In this document: positions 40,702 to 49,168 of the stretch, in pieces | How positions within the stretch are numbered: position 1 is the stretch's first letter | Layout: every line of letters begins with the position of its first letter | DNA from: Asticcacaulis machinosus | GTDB lineage: Bacteria > Pseudomonadota > Alphaproteobacteria > Caulobacterales > Caulobacteraceae | Assembly: GCF_028550435.1 (NCBI RefSeq) | Contig: NZ_JAQQKV010000001.1 | Coordinates: 930,001-994,000 of the forward strand | Direction of reading: 5' to 3' | Length of the DNA stretch: 64,000 nt | Program-made: the position numbers and the translations under genes | The notes under the pieces: model-generated | The model's database searches: none | Told to the model about the DNA's origin: nothing | Seen by the model: only the letters and a program-made list of their open reading frames with translations

Positions 40702-41531
40702 TGAGCAACCGCGAAACCATTGCGGTCTGGTTTTCATGTGGCGCACCAAGCGCCATAGCCGCAAAACTGACCATAGAACAATGTGGCGATACCCATGATG
40801 TGCGGATCGTCAATAATCCCGTCATTGAGGAAGGCCCTGATAACCTCCGATTTCTGCTCGATGTCGCGGCTTGGCTGGGCAGGCCTATTGAACAGGCCAT
40901 CAATCCCAAATGGCCGACCTGCTCTGCCGTCGATGTCTGGGAAAAAGAACGCTACATGTCCGGCATCAACGGTGCGCCCTGCACTCGCGGCCTGAAAAAA
41001 CAAGCCCGCCAGCACTGGGAAAAAGAAAATCAGGTTGATTGGCACGTCCTCGGTTTCGCAGCGGATGAGAAAACGCGCCATGATCGATTTGTCCTGACTG
41101 AACGCGCCAATGTTCTGCCCGTGCTAATCGAAGCAGGGCTGACCAAGGCCGACTGCTTTGATGCAGTAACCGATGCGGGCCTTAAACTCCCGCAGGGTTA
41201 CCTCGATGGGTTCGACAATGCGAACTGCCAGGGGTGTGTAAAGGCGCAGTCACCGACATATTGGAACCTCACGCGCGTGGTTTACCCTGATGTCTTCGCA
41301 GCGCGCGCCGAAATGTCGCGGCGTTTGGGCGTTAAACTGGTCAAATATAAGGGCCAGCGCATACAACTCGATGAATTGCCGGCTCATGCCAAGGGCAGGC
41401 CAATGAAGTATTTGCGGATGCCAGATTGCGGTATTTTCTGCGAAGAACCGGCCTTGTTTGCAGAAAACGCAAAGAACGATCATTTTGCCGACGCCGGGAA
41501 AATGGTCACCGCGACCGGCGGTGCCGCATGA
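40701..41531 (+). CDS. PAPS reductase-like PP-loop protein with Cys pairs
   Basis: A 276-residue protein of the phosphoadenosine phosphosulfate reductase/ATP pyrophosphatase superfamily. The PP-loop is present as V-W-F-S-C-G-A-P-S-A-I-A-A-K, a variant with Cys-Gly-Ala in place of the usual Ser-Gly-Gly. Two further conserved blocks are GAPCTRGLKK (about 91) and the Cys pairs NCQGCVKAQ (about 174) and DCGIFCEE (about 239). Such phage proteins are probably not true sulfate reductases; they may use ATP to activate a nucleotide or RNA base, perhaps with an iron-sulfur centre. Coupled by overlap to the ASCH gene and the 95-residue gene. Confidence 0.72.
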   Translation: MSNRETIAVWFSCGAPSAIAAKLTIEQCGDTHDVRIVNNPVIEEGPDNLRFLLDVAAWLGRPIEQAINPKWPTCSAVDVWEKERYMSGINGAPCTRGLKKQARQHWEKENQVDWHVLGFAADEKTRHDRFVLTERANVLPVLIEAGLTKADCFDAVTDAGLKLPQGYLDGFDNANCQGCVKAQSPTYWNLTRVVYPDVFAARAEMSRRLGVKLVKYKGQRIQLDELPAHAKGRPMKYLRMPDCGIFCEEPALFAENAKNDHFADAGKMVTATGGAA

Positions 41532-41815
41532 GCGCTTTTGGCAAACCCCTATTACCCGCCGTTATGGCGCTCAAATGCGTCCATAGTCAGTGGGGAGGTG
41601 GCCTGACATTGGGCAAAATATATAGCGGCGTTATGGCTCAGTCTCAATATGGAGACCAATACGTTCTGGTTCGTGATGACAGAGGCGACCATGTCGAATT
41701 TTCCGCTTTCCGCTTTGAGCCTTTAAATCCGGCACGCAGGCCACTGTTCATTCATCTGCGCCCATCGTCTGACCAGATCGCCTACGCTAACCGCGTAAAG
41801 GCAGGTGCCGCATGA
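41528..41815 (+). CDS. hypothetical protein, 95 aa
   Basis: A 95-residue protein starting MSAFGKPLLPAVMALKCVHS. The middle has LTLGKIYSGVMAQSQYGDQYV and V-R-D-D-R-G-D-H-V-E-F-S-A-F-R-F-E, which looks like a small SH3-like beta-barrel often seen in phage proteins. Overlaps both neighbours by 4 bases. No assigned function. Confidence 0.6.
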   Translation: MSAFGKPLLPAVMALKCVHSQWGGGLTLGKIYSGVMAQSQYGDQYVLVRDDRGDHVEFSAFRFEPLNPARRPLFIHLRPSSDQIAYANRVKAGAA

Positions 41816-42534
41816 TGCGCCCGACCTCCAAAGGCAAGGCGGTGTCTGAACAGCACCGCCCCGCCCCTATCGGCGGCTATCAATCCGATATGTTCAAAAG
41901 CGTGGAATTCTTCGACCGCGCCAACCACCTGCAGCTTTTCCCATCGCACCCGTGGACGGTGCGCGCGCTCTGGGAAGTCTTAGGCCCGATCCTGTTTCCC
42001 TCTTGGCCTGATATCCCCAAAGGCGTAGTGATCTATGAACCGTGCGCGGGCCTTGGCCACATGGTCGCACCCTTACGTGAAATTTTCGACCCGGTAATAC
42101 CCTCTGATGTCTATGACTGGGGAAAGGGATACTGTGTCCGTGATGCTCTGACCTTTGAGGGGATGCCTCAGAGCTTGAATATCTGTTTCACCAACCCGCC
42201 CTTTGATAAGCCCCTCAAAGGCATGGCCGAACGGATCGTCAGGCAGGCCCAAAAATCCTGCGACTATGTGATCATTCTGGCCCGTAGCGGCTTCCTGTTC
42301 GGTCAGGAGCGCCAAAAACTGCACCACCATAACGCGGCGGGCAATCTGCGTTACCTTTTGCCCTTGGCCGAGCGCGCCCCCATGCAACTGGGCGAGTATA
42401 ACGCCAAGTGCTCAAAGCCGCAGGAATACGCCTTCTTTGTCTATGAGCGCGGTTACACCGGCACCTATACCGGCCTCCCCATCCCCGTCGGTGCCAAGGC
42501 CCGCCACTTCCGCCCGGAGGACATTAACATATGA
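41812..42534 (+). CDS. SAM-dependent methyltransferase-like protein (N6-adenine type motif)
   Basis: A 240-residue Rossmann protein. Motif I-like VIYEPCAGLGHMV is at about 81-93, an acidic SDVYDWG strand end follows, and the catalytic-type NPPF is at about 131-134 (ICFTNPPFDKPL). These are the features of class I N6-adenine DNA or RNA methyltransferases. No target-recognition domain is obvious and the protein is short, so it may act as an orphan modifier or methylate a protein or RNA. It differs from the D12-class Dam at 3088. Coupled to the excisionase-like gene by a 4-base overlap. Confidence 0.75.
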   Translation: MMRPTSKGKAVSEQHRPAPIGGYQSDMFKSVEFFDRANHLQLFPSHPWTVRALWEVLGPILFPSWPDIPKGVVIYEPCAGLGHMVAPLREIFDPVIPSDVYDWGKGYCVRDALTFEGMPQSLNICFTNPPFDKPLKGMAERIVRQAQKSCDYVIILARSGFLFGQERQKLHHHNAAGNLRYLLPLAERAPMQLGEYNAKCSKPQEYAFFVYERGYTGTYTGLPIPVGAKARHFRPEDINI

Positions 42535-42716
42535 CCGACATCCCTATGCCTCCGGTGTCCTACACCATCAAAGACTTCTGCGCAGTGACCGGCCTTGGCA
42601 AAACCACGGTCTATGAGCGGATAAAGACCGGCGAAATCAAAGCCATCACCCTCTTCGGTCGCCGCCTAATTCCGGCGACCGAGGCGAAGCGTCTGATTGA
42701 GGCGGCGTCCCATTGA
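42531..42716 (+). CDS. excisionase/AlpA-like helix-turn-helix protein
   Basis: A 61-residue MerR/AlpA-type winged helix protein. YTIKDFCAVTGLGKTTVYERI is the HTH (about 11-31) and ALTLFGRRLIPATE-like (here ITLFGRRLIPATEAKRL) forms the wing. Such proteins act as recombination directionality factors or activators of integrase. It is the last gene of the early operon and overlaps the 3' end of the convergent integrase gene by 71 bp, so the two transcripts are antisense. Confidence 0.82.
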   Translation: MTDIPMPPVSYTIKDFCAVTGLGKTTVYERIKTGEIKAITLFGRRLIPATEAKRLIEAASH

Positions 42717-43881
42717 GGTACGCTGCCCAGTCTGCCATCAATTGCCGTCGCTTTCTTAACGCCGTGGCCCGCCTGTAAGCTTTTTGGGTATCATCCCCAA
42801 CCGAATGGGCGAGCGCATGTTCAGCGGTTTCCTCAGAATGGTCAGTCTCATCTCCAGCCCAGTCCCTGAAACTGGATCGAAAACCGTGCGGTGTGTAATG
42901 ACCGACCCCCATGCGCTGCATTAAAGCCCTCAGGGCATTGCTTGAGATATGTCGCCCCGGTCTCTGCCCCCAAAACACCACATGCTGGCGTATGAAGGGT
43001 TTAAGCTGCCCTAAAATCACAAACGCTCTCTCACTCAGCGGCACGATATGATCGCGGGGAAGCTTCATTTTTGCCGCCGGAACCACCCACAGCTTTTCAT
43101 CCCAGTCAATTTCATCATCGGTCATGGCCTCGACCATGCCGGGGCGGCTGGCGCATAATATATGAAATTCCAAAGCCCGCGCAGTAACCGCATCCCTATT
43201 GCGCAGATCCTGCACAAAGGCGGGCAGTTCAATGTAGGGCATGGCCGCAAAATGGCCGCGTGTCAGCTTTTTGCGGGGAGGCAATAGGTTTTCAAGATGA
43301 CCTTTCCAGCGGGCGGGATTTTCAGACGTATAAAAACCCTCAGTCTTGGCGGCATTAAGTACCTTCTCGATACGTCCCCGAAGCCTCGAGGCGGTTTCGG
43401 GCTTGTCGTACCAGATAGGAAGCAAGACGGCGTGGATATCGGCTGTGGTGATGTCGGTAATTTTAAGCTTGTGGAGCGGGGAGGCATAGACATCAAGTGT
43501 CATTTTCCATTGCGCCCGGTGCTTGTCATTTTTCCACTGATCTTCGATCCCGGCGATATAGCTTTCTTTATATTGCCCGAACGTAGGTATGCTGGACTTG
43601 ATCAGACCGCCGGTTTTACGCTCAATAATCGGATTTAGCCGTTGCTTGTGCAATTTTTTGGCTTCATAGGCCAGTTCGCGGGCGGATTTGAGATCGACAT
43701 CAGCAACAGCTCCCAGCCCCATTTCATGTAATTTTCCATTTTGCCGAAACCGATAAATCCACGTTTTGGAGCCGGAATCGCGCACATGCAAATAAAGCCC
43801 GTCGCCATCGGCGTACCGCCCAGGGGCCTTCATCTTGATCACGCCCATAGCTGTCAGTCGCTTTGAAACACGCGCCGCCAT
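42646..43881 (-). CDS. int: tyrosine recombinase (P4-type integrase)
   Basis: A 411-residue integrase. The N-terminal DUF4102-type arm-binding domain is seen as GRYADGDGLYLHVRDSGSKT and K-L-H-E-M-G-L-G. The catalytic set is visible: Arg in LCASRPGMVEAM, His-x-x-Arg in HGFRSSFRDW, the second His in AEHALAHSVG, and Tyr in TQKAYRRATAL. I chose the start at 43881 (MAARVSKRLTAMG), typical for the family. A longer frame from 43923 (MKVWAKVWAG) would translate the tandem arm repeat, and from 43995 still more; both seem unlikely. It is adjacent to its tRNA-Ser att site and points away from it. Confidence 0.93.
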   Translation of the reverse strand: MAARVSKRLTAMGVIKMKAPGRYADGDGLYLHVRDSGSKTWIYRFRQNGKLHEMGLGAVADVDLKSARELAYEAKKLHKQRLNPIIERKTGGLIKSSIPTFGQYKESYIAGIEDQWKNDKHRAQWKMTLDVYASPLHKLKITDITTADIHAVLLPIWYDKPETASRLRGRIEKVLNAAKTEGFYTSENPARWKGHLENLLPPRKKLTRGHFAAMPYIELPAFVQDLRNRDAVTARALEFHILCASRPGMVEAMTDDEIDWDEKLWVVPAAKMKLPRDHIVPLSERAFVILGQLKPFIRQHVVFWGQRPGRHISSNALRALMQRMGVGHYTPHGFRSSFRDWAGDETDHSEETAEHALAHSVGDDTQKAYRRATALRKRRQLMADWAAYLNGTPPQSDASPRSPELGGDRRG

Positions 43882-43896
43882 CAGATTAATCTTCCC

Positions 43897-43920
43897 CGCC
43901 CATACTTTAGCCCATACTTT
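43897..43920. repeat. tandem 12-bp repeat, putative integrase arm site (right)
   Basis: (C/A)GCCCATACTTT repeated twice, as at 2310-2333 and in the same orientation. It lies 106 bp from attR and immediately upstream of the chosen integrase start, so integrase binding could also repress its own promoter. Confidence 0.6.
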
Positions 43921-44026
43921 CATGCCGGATAGCGGCGGAACGATACGGAAACATACGGAAAGCGCAAGCGAAAAAAGCCAATAAAAAACCGCCACTTAGT
44001 TCAAGGGCGGTTCGCGGCGGAAAGTT

Positions 44027-44048
44027 GGATGGCGGAGACGCAGGGATT
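44027..44048. repeat. attR: 22-bp repeat within tRNA-Ser
   Basis: This copy of the 22-bp core includes the last 19 bases of tRNA-Ser(GCU) with its CCA. The prophage therefore restores the full tRNA gene at its right end. The matching attL copy at 2229-2250 is a tRNA tail without the rest of the gene. Confidence 0.92.
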
Positions 44049-44121
44049 CGAACCCTGGGTACCCTTTTAGGGGTACGCTCATTTAGCAAACGAGTGCCTT
44101 CAGCCTCTCGGCCACGTCTCC
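44030..44121 (-). tRNA. tRNA-Ser(GCU)
   Basis: A 92-nt serine tRNA with long variable arm. The acceptor GGAGACG pairs with CGTCTCC; the discriminator is G and CCA is encoded. The anticodon arm CTCGT-TTGCTAA-ATGAG gives anticodon GCU; the variable arm is GTACCC/GGGTAC; the T-arm has GGTTCGAATCC. It is the integration target of the prophage. Confidence 0.95.
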
Positions 44122-44358
44122 GTTATCGCTGATTTAGCGCGTTCGTTTCAAAAAGGCAACGGCCTGAGATAAATTGTGCACATGTCGCTGTTAAGCTTAG
44201 GGACAATCAGCCTTATCTGCTATTGACGCGCCACTTCGGGCATTAAAAAAGCAATTAAAAGTTGAGTAAATTCGCCTGAACAATGTGCGTTAACGTGACT
44301 CTAAGGGATGCGTGATATCCCTTGGCATAAAATAAAATTGTGATGGTTACGCCCTCCT

Positions 44359-45903
44359 ATGCTCATCGACCTAATCCGGCCCGACGCGGCCAAAACGGGC
44401 CACAGCCACCGTCAGGTGCCTGATGCAGAGCGTGCGCGCCTGACCGAAGCCCTGCATGTGCGCCGCGGGCCCTTCCGTCCCCAGCGGCTGGTGTCACTGC
44501 GGGAGCGCAAAAGCGGTTACTGGGCCGCCTATGTCTTCCGCATGGTCGATATATGCGCATTGATTTTCTTTGGGTTTCTGGGCGTCCGCGCCGAATCGCG
44601 CGGCAATTTGCTAAGTTTACCGGTCGGGCAGGTTCTGCCTTTCCTCGTGGCCACTCTGGTGGTGGCCATGACCCTGTCAGCGTTTGGGCTTTACCGGCTT
44701 AATCGCACGGAAAAGCTATGGGAGCGCCTGCTAAAAGTCGCGGCATCTGTTGGCCTTGGCGCCGCAGCAGGCTTTGCCGTTACCCGCTTGACGCTGGAGC
44801 CTGGCATCGTACCCTATGCGCTTGAAATGTGGACGATGGCCTCTCTGGCGTTTTTCAGCCTGCTGCATCTTTTGTGGTTCACCACCGTCGCGCGCTGGCG
44901 CAAGCAGGGTCGGCTGACGCCGAATATCGTCATTGTCGGGGCCACCAAACACGCCCAGCGCCTGATTGACGGGGCTCTGGCACGGCGCGATGTCAATATC
45001 TTAGGCATTTTTGACGACCGGCTGGCGCGTAACCCGGACACCGTTCTGGGCGTGCCGGTGCTGGGCGACACCAAGGCGCTGCTGAGCCACAAGATCACCC
45101 CCTATGTCGATCAGATCGTAGTCGCGCTTGACCCGTCGGCCAAGGCCCGCGTCAAAGACATTATCACCCGCCTGAAAAGCCTGCCGAACGAAGTCTCTCT
45201 GCTGGTCGACGTGCATAATGACGAAGGCCGCGAAGCCGCCCTGTCGCGTATGGCCGATCAGCCTTTGGCGCGGGTTTCCGGCATTACCGAAGACGATAAG
45301 CGCGCCTTTAACAAACGGGTTCAGGACATGATCGTCGGCGTGACCGCCCTGGTCGTATTTGCGCCGGTCATGGCCATGATCGCCATTCTGATCAAGCTGG
45401 ACAGCAAAGGCCCGGTCTTTTTCCGTCAGCGCCGCCACGGCTTTAATAATGAGCCAATCATGGTGTGGAAGTTCCGCTCCATGCGCAAGGATGCCGAAGA
45501 TGCCACCGCGTCGCAGCAGGTCACCGCCGGTGATGAGCGTGTTACCCGTATCGGCCGCATTATCCGTAAGACCAGCCTTGATGAACTACCGCAATTGTTC
45601 AACGTCATCATGGGCGAAATGTCTCTGGTCGGCCCCCGCCCCCACGCGATCGGCATGAAGACCGGCCCGGACGAGTCAGCCCGTCTGGTGGCTGAGTATG
45701 CCTGGCGCCACCGCATGAAGCCCGGCATGACCGGCTGGGCCGCCGTCAATGGCTCACGCGGTCCGCTGCATAATGCTGACGATGTCCGCCGCCGGATTAG
45801 TCTGGATGTCGACTATATTGAGCGGCAATCGCTGTGGCTCGATCTCTACATTATGATGATGACGCTGCCGTGTATACTGGGTGATCGTAAGGCGATCCGT
45901 TAA
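44359..45903 (+). CDS. hfsE: undecaprenyl-phosphate sugar phosphotransferase, HfsE-like
   Basis: A 514-residue polyisoprenyl-phosphate hexose-1-phosphate transferase, which starts polysaccharide repeat synthesis on undecaprenyl phosphate. Domains: N-terminal membrane helices (about 55-160), a CoA-binding-like Rossmann domain (about 190-310, NIVIVGATKHAQRLIDGA), then a transmembrane loop and the catalytic bacterial sugar transferase domain (about 315-510) with GPVFFRQRRHGFNNEPIMVWKF, DELPQLFNVIMGEMSLVGPRPH and GMTGWAAVNGSRG. It heads a cluster with a flippase, a GT2 enzyme and a polysaccharide deacetylase, the order hfsE-F-G-H of Caulobacter crescentus. The hfs name rests on this gene order. 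Confidence 0.82.
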   Translation: MLIDLIRPDAAKTGHSHRQVPDAERARLTEALHVRRGPFRPQRLVSLRERKSGYWAAYVFRMVDICALIFFGFLGVRAESRGNLLSLPVGQVLPFLVATLVVAMTLSAFGLYRLNRTEKLWERLLKVAASVGLGAAAGFAVTRLTLEPGIVPYALEMWTMASLAFFSLLHLLWFTTVARWRKQGRLTPNIVIVGATKHAQRLIDGALARRDVNILGIFDDRLARNPDTVLGVPVLGDTKALLSHKITPYVDQIVVALDPSAKARVKDIITRLKSLPNEVSLLVDVHNDEGREAALSRMADQPLARVSGITEDDKRAFNKRVQDMIVGVTALVVFAPVMAMIAILIKLDSKGPVFFRQRRHGFNNEPIMVWKFRSMRKDAEDATASQQVTAGDERVTRIGRIIRKTSLDELPQLFNVIMGEMSLVGPRPHAIGMKTGPDESARLVAEYAWRHRMKPGMTGWAAVNGSRGPLHNADDVRRRISLDVDYIERQSLWLDLYIMMMTLPCILGDRKAIR

Positions 45904-45999
45904 GTATGCGGATATAACACCTTGGCCGTTCAAGGCTTTTAAAGGTTTGCGTGACACAATCGTCCGATCATTCACGATATATGGCCACAAAATACGCCC

Positions 46000-47457
46000 A
46001 TGTTCCGTAAAGGCCTGATCGGTTATCTGCCCGCCAATATTCTGCAAGGGGTGATCGGGTTCGCCACTCTGATGGTGTTCACCCGTATCCTGTCGCCGGA
46101 AGATTATGGCCGTTATGCGCTGGCGTTCGGGGTGTCGTCTCTGGCCCAGACCGTGTGTTTTACCTGGCTGGAAGCCGCGATGGCCCGCTTTTATCCGGCC
46201 GAGGCCAAAACCGATCCACATGCACCGGCCCTCTATGGCAGTGTCTATCGCTTGTTTGCGTTTGTAACCGTCGTGTTTGCCGTCATCTGCGGACTCGGCC
46301 TGTGGTTATGGCCCGCGGGTAATGATCCGGCCCTCAAAATCGCGGTCGCCTATGGACTTGGGGCCGTGGTGTTCCGTAGCCTGATCAAACTGGTGCAGGA
46401 ACAACGCCGGTCAGAAGGCCGCGTAGGTTCAGCCTCCATTCTTGATATGCTGCAAACCGCAGGCGGGTTCGGGTTTGGGGTTATGTTTGCGCTGCTCGGC
46501 ACCGGCGGCGGATCGCCCTTGCTGGGGGCGGCGGTGATTGCCCTGCTCTGTTTGCCGGCCTTTGCCCGCGAAGACTGGGGCCGCGCCGTCCGCGGCCGGT
46601 TTGATGCTGAACGCGCCAAATCTTACGCCCACTATGGTTTTCCGATTGCCGCCTCACTGGTGCTGACCTTGGCGCTATATACCGCCGACCGGTTCCTAAT
46701 CGCACATTATCTGAGTGAGGCCGACGCCGGCGCCTATCATGCCGGTTACAGCCTGGCGTCGCGCATACTGGATGTGCTGTTCATATGGTTCGGAGCCGCA
46801 GGCACACCAGCTATGGTCCACGCTCTGGAAACCGGCGGCGAAAAGGCGCTGAAAACCGCCGCCGCCGAGCAGATCAAAACCATGAGCTTTATCCTGTTTC
46901 CGGCTGTGGGAGGCCTGATTATGGTCGCTCCCGCCTTTGGCGAACTGATGATCGGCGAAGACCTGCGCGCCAAGGCCTTGAGCATCACCACACTCGTGGC
47001 CTTAGGGGCGTTGTTTTCGGGGCTGAATACCTATTATTTCCTTCAGGCGTTCACATTGGCCAAGAAGACCCGCCTGCTGGTAGTCGCCATGCTGATCCCG
47101 GCGGTGGCCAATATCGCGCTTAATGTGTTGCTGATCCCACGCATGGGCCTGATCGGGGCGGCGTGGGCATGCGCCCTCAGTTTTGGCGCGGGCCTGATCG
47201 GGTCGTGGCTATTGGGCCTGCGCACCCTGCCCTTGCCCGTCCCTGCTGCGGATCTCGCCAAAACAGCCCTGTGTACAGCCGCGATGATGGCCGTAATCGC
47301 CACTCTGCCGTCACATGGCGGCATCATCGAACTGGTGCTAAAATCAGCCACAGGCGCGATTATTTACGGATTTTGCGCGTATTTTTGCAATTTGCACGGT
47401 ATTCGGGCACACTTACTAAGATTTTATAATCTATTTCGCGCTAAATTCGGCGTATGA
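46000..47457 (+). CDS. hfsF: polysaccharide flippase (Wzx/MATE-type), HfsF-like
   Basis: A 485-residue membrane protein with about 12-14 hydrophobic segments of the polysaccharide biosynthesis (Wzx) family. Family parts are NILQGVIGFATLMVFTRILSPEDYG at the start (here read as VIGFATLMVFTRILSPEDYG) and YTADRFLIAHYLSEADAGAYH near 225. It should flip lipid-linked holdfast repeat units across the inner membrane. The next gene's ATG overlaps its stop by 4 bases. The HfsF name follows from gene order with HfsE, HfsG and HfsH. Confidence 0.8.
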   Translation: MFRKGLIGYLPANILQGVIGFATLMVFTRILSPEDYGRYALAFGVSSLAQTVCFTWLEAAMARFYPAEAKTDPHAPALYGSVYRLFAFVTVVFAVICGLGLWLWPAGNDPALKIAVAYGLGAVVFRSLIKLVQEQRRSEGRVGSASILDMLQTAGGFGFGVMFALLGTGGGSPLLGAAVIALLCLPAFAREDWGRAVRGRFDAERAKSYAHYGFPIAASLVLTLALYTADRFLIAHYLSEADAGAYHAGYSLASRILDVLFIWFGAAGTPAMVHALETGGEKALKTAAAEQIKTMSFILFPAVGGLIMVAPAFGELMIGEDLRAKALSITTLVALGALFSGLNTYYFLQAFTLAKKTRLLVVAMLIPAVANIALNVLLIPRMGLIGAAWACALSFGAGLIGSWLLGLRTLPLPVPAADLAKTALCTAAMMAVIATLPSHGGIIELVLKSATGAIIYGFCAYFCNLHGIRAHLLRFYNLFRAKFGV

Positions 47458-48410
47458 TCATGCACGACACCCGCCTCGATATCGAAGCGACGCTGATTTT
47501 CAACAGCGTGCATGAGCGCGTGACCCCGCGCCTGTCGGTACTTATCCCGTTTTTCCGCGAATCCCCTGCCGAACTGATGAAGGCGCTGAATGCCATTGCC
47601 GGTGACGTGCGCGATGAGGTCGAGGTCGTTCTGCTGGATGACGGATCACGCCGTCCGGACCTGAGCCTTGAGGTCATGGACCTGCTCGATACCCTGAATA
47701 TCGCCATCTGTTTTATCGAGCTTAAGCACAATGTCGGCCGCGCCAAGGGCCGCAATCGTCTGGTGGATGCCGCGCGTGGGGCCTATGTGCTATTTCTCGA
47801 TGCCGACATGCTGCCGGATCAGGACAATTTTCTGGAGCGTTGGGTCGATATGACCCGCGCTGAGGCCCCCGTCGTGTTTGGCGGGTTTTCGTTGCTGAAG
47901 GCCCCGAAATCCAAAGCCTTTGCCCTCCATGCCCAGATGGCCGGCCACAGCGACTGCCTGGATGCCGCTGAGCGCTTGAAATCGCCTGAAAAATATGTGT
48001 TCACGTCGAACCTGCTGGTGCGCAAGGACGTGTTTAAAACCCATGACTTTGACCCGGAGTTCCGTGGCTGGGGCTGGGAAGACGTCGAATGGGCCATGCG
48101 CGTCTCGGCCGATTTCGGCATTGATCATATCGACAACACAGCCACCCACATGGGCCTTGATACCGCCGATGTCCTGCTGTCGAAATATGAGCAGTCCGGC
48201 GCCAATTTCGCCCGCGTGGTGCGTAAGCACCCTGAGATCGTCACCCGTTATCCCAGCTATAAGATGGCCCGCCTGATCAAGGCGTTACCGTTTGGCAAGG
48301 TGCTGCGTGGCCTGCTGAAATCGACAGTGCAAAGCCAAAGCCTGCCGCTGAAAGCCCGCGCGTTTGCCCTGCGGCTCTTTCGCGCCAGCATCTATGCAAA
48401 CGCCCTATGA
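47454..48410 (+). CDS. hfsG: glycosyltransferase family 2, HfsG-like
   Basis: A 318-residue GT-A fold glycosyltransferase. The N-terminal VLIPFFRESPAELMKAL, the nucleotide-binding VVLLDDGSRRPD (about 63-74), the metal-binding FLDADML (about 108-114) and the acceptor-side WGWEDVEWAMRV (about 203-214) are classical GT2 motifs. In the holdfast pathway HfsG adds N-acetyl-D-glucosamine-type sugars to the lipid carrier, and the same is likely here. It is coupled by ATGA overlaps to flippase and deacetylase. Confidence 0.82.
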   Translation: MIMHDTRLDIEATLIFNSVHERVTPRLSVLIPFFRESPAELMKALNAIAGDVRDEVEVVLLDDGSRRPDLSLEVMDLLDTLNIAICFIELKHNVGRAKGRNRLVDAARGAYVLFLDADMLPDQDNFLERWVDMTRAEAPVVFGGFSLLKAPKSKAFALHAQMAGHSDCLDAAERLKSPEKYVFTSNLLVRKDVFKTHDFDPEFRGWGWEDVEWAMRVSADFGIDHIDNTATHMGLDTADVLLSKYEQSGANFARVVRKHPEIVTRYPSYKMARLIKALPFGKVLRGLLKSTVQSQSLPLKARAFALRLFRASIYANAL

Positions 48411-49168
48411 GCGAGGCCATCTATAGCGCCGACCGCTCGCTGTACGGCAAATTGCGGCGGCGGGTATCAAAGCTGATCTATCGTAAACCGGCCCGCCTTG
48501 AAGGGCTGAAACGCCCCCTGATCACCTTTAGCTTTGATGATGCCCCGCAGTCTGCGCTCACCGAAGGGGCGCAGATTCTGGAAGCTTACGGCGCGCGTGG
48601 CACCTATTTTATCTCGACCGGTCTGATGGGTAATGAAAGCCATCTGGGAAAGTACCTCACCGGCAATGAAGTGCGCCAACTTGCCGATCGCGGCCATGAA
48701 ATCGCCTGCCACACCTATGAGCATCTTGATTGTGGACGGGCGGATGCCAAAACCATTGCCCAAAGTCTGGCGCACAACCGCGCCGCGTTAGCGGCTTTGG
48801 GTATCACCGGCATCAGCACCTTCGCCTATCCGTATGGCGATGTCTCGCCTCAGGCCAAAGCGGTACTAAACAATACCTACACTTCGGCCCGCGCCCTGCA
48901 TCACGGCCTGATCACCACCGGCACCGACCTCAATCAGGCCCCGGCCATCGGTATCGAAGGCGCTGATGGCGAAGCCAACGGCCTCAAATGGTTAGAGGCC
49001 GCCCGCGCCACTCCGGATAGCTGGCTGGTGCTCTACACCCACGATGTCCGCGAAACCCCAAGCACCTGGGGCTGCACCATCAAAACCTTTGAAAGCCTTG
49101 TGAAGGCCGCACGCGACCATGATTTTGAGATTGTCACCTATGCCAAAGGGATCAGGCGGGCGGCCTGA
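48407..49168 (+). CDS. hfsH: polysaccharide deacetylase, HfsH-like
   Basis: A 253-residue carbohydrate esterase family 4 (NodB homology) enzyme. Motif 1 is ITFSFDDAPQ (Asp-Asp), motif 2 HTYEHLDC (the H-x3-H metal site), motif 3 FAYPYGDVS, and the catalytic-His motif LYTHDV. It removes N-acetyl groups from the holdfast polymer, which in Caulobacter is needed for adhesion and cohesion. It is the last gene of the hfs-like operon and overlaps the convergent regulator gene by 17 bp. Confidence 0.84.
   Translation: MSEAIYSADRSLYGKLRRRVSKLIYRKPARLEGLKRPLITFSFDDAPQSALTEGAQILEAYGARGTYFISTGLMGNESHLGKYLTGNEVRQLADRGHEIACHTYEHLDCGRADAKTIAQSLAHNRAALAALGITGISTFAYPYGDVSPQAKAVLNNTYTSARALHHGLITTGTDLNQAPAIGIEGADGEANGLKWLEAARATPDSWLVLYTHDVRETPSTWGCTIKTFESLVKAARDHDFEIVTYAKGIRRAA

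Larger units (their letters stand above)
2229..44048. mobile_element. P2-type (contractile tail) prophage, complete
   Basis: The element is bounded by 22-bp att repeats and carries a full P2-like virion set (P, Q, O, N, M, L, X, R, S, J, I, V, W, FI, FII, E/E', T, U, D), a lysis cassette (holin-like protein, GH19 endolysin, Rz/Rz1), a repressor and Cro-like protein, a replication operon, and an excisionase-like protein plus integrase. All core virion genes are intact, and the att sites and integrase are undamaged, so it may be inducible. It differs from P2 in four ways: there is no gpA replication nickase, the lysis genes are moved away from X, the ogr-like gene lies in the early operon, and the baseplate gene order is split into two operons. 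Confidence 0.93.

Noticed and set aside
40701-41531. DndC/phosphorothioation gene
   Set aside because: The PP-loop is a variant, and DndB, DndD and DndE partners are absent, so a phosphorothioation system is not supported.
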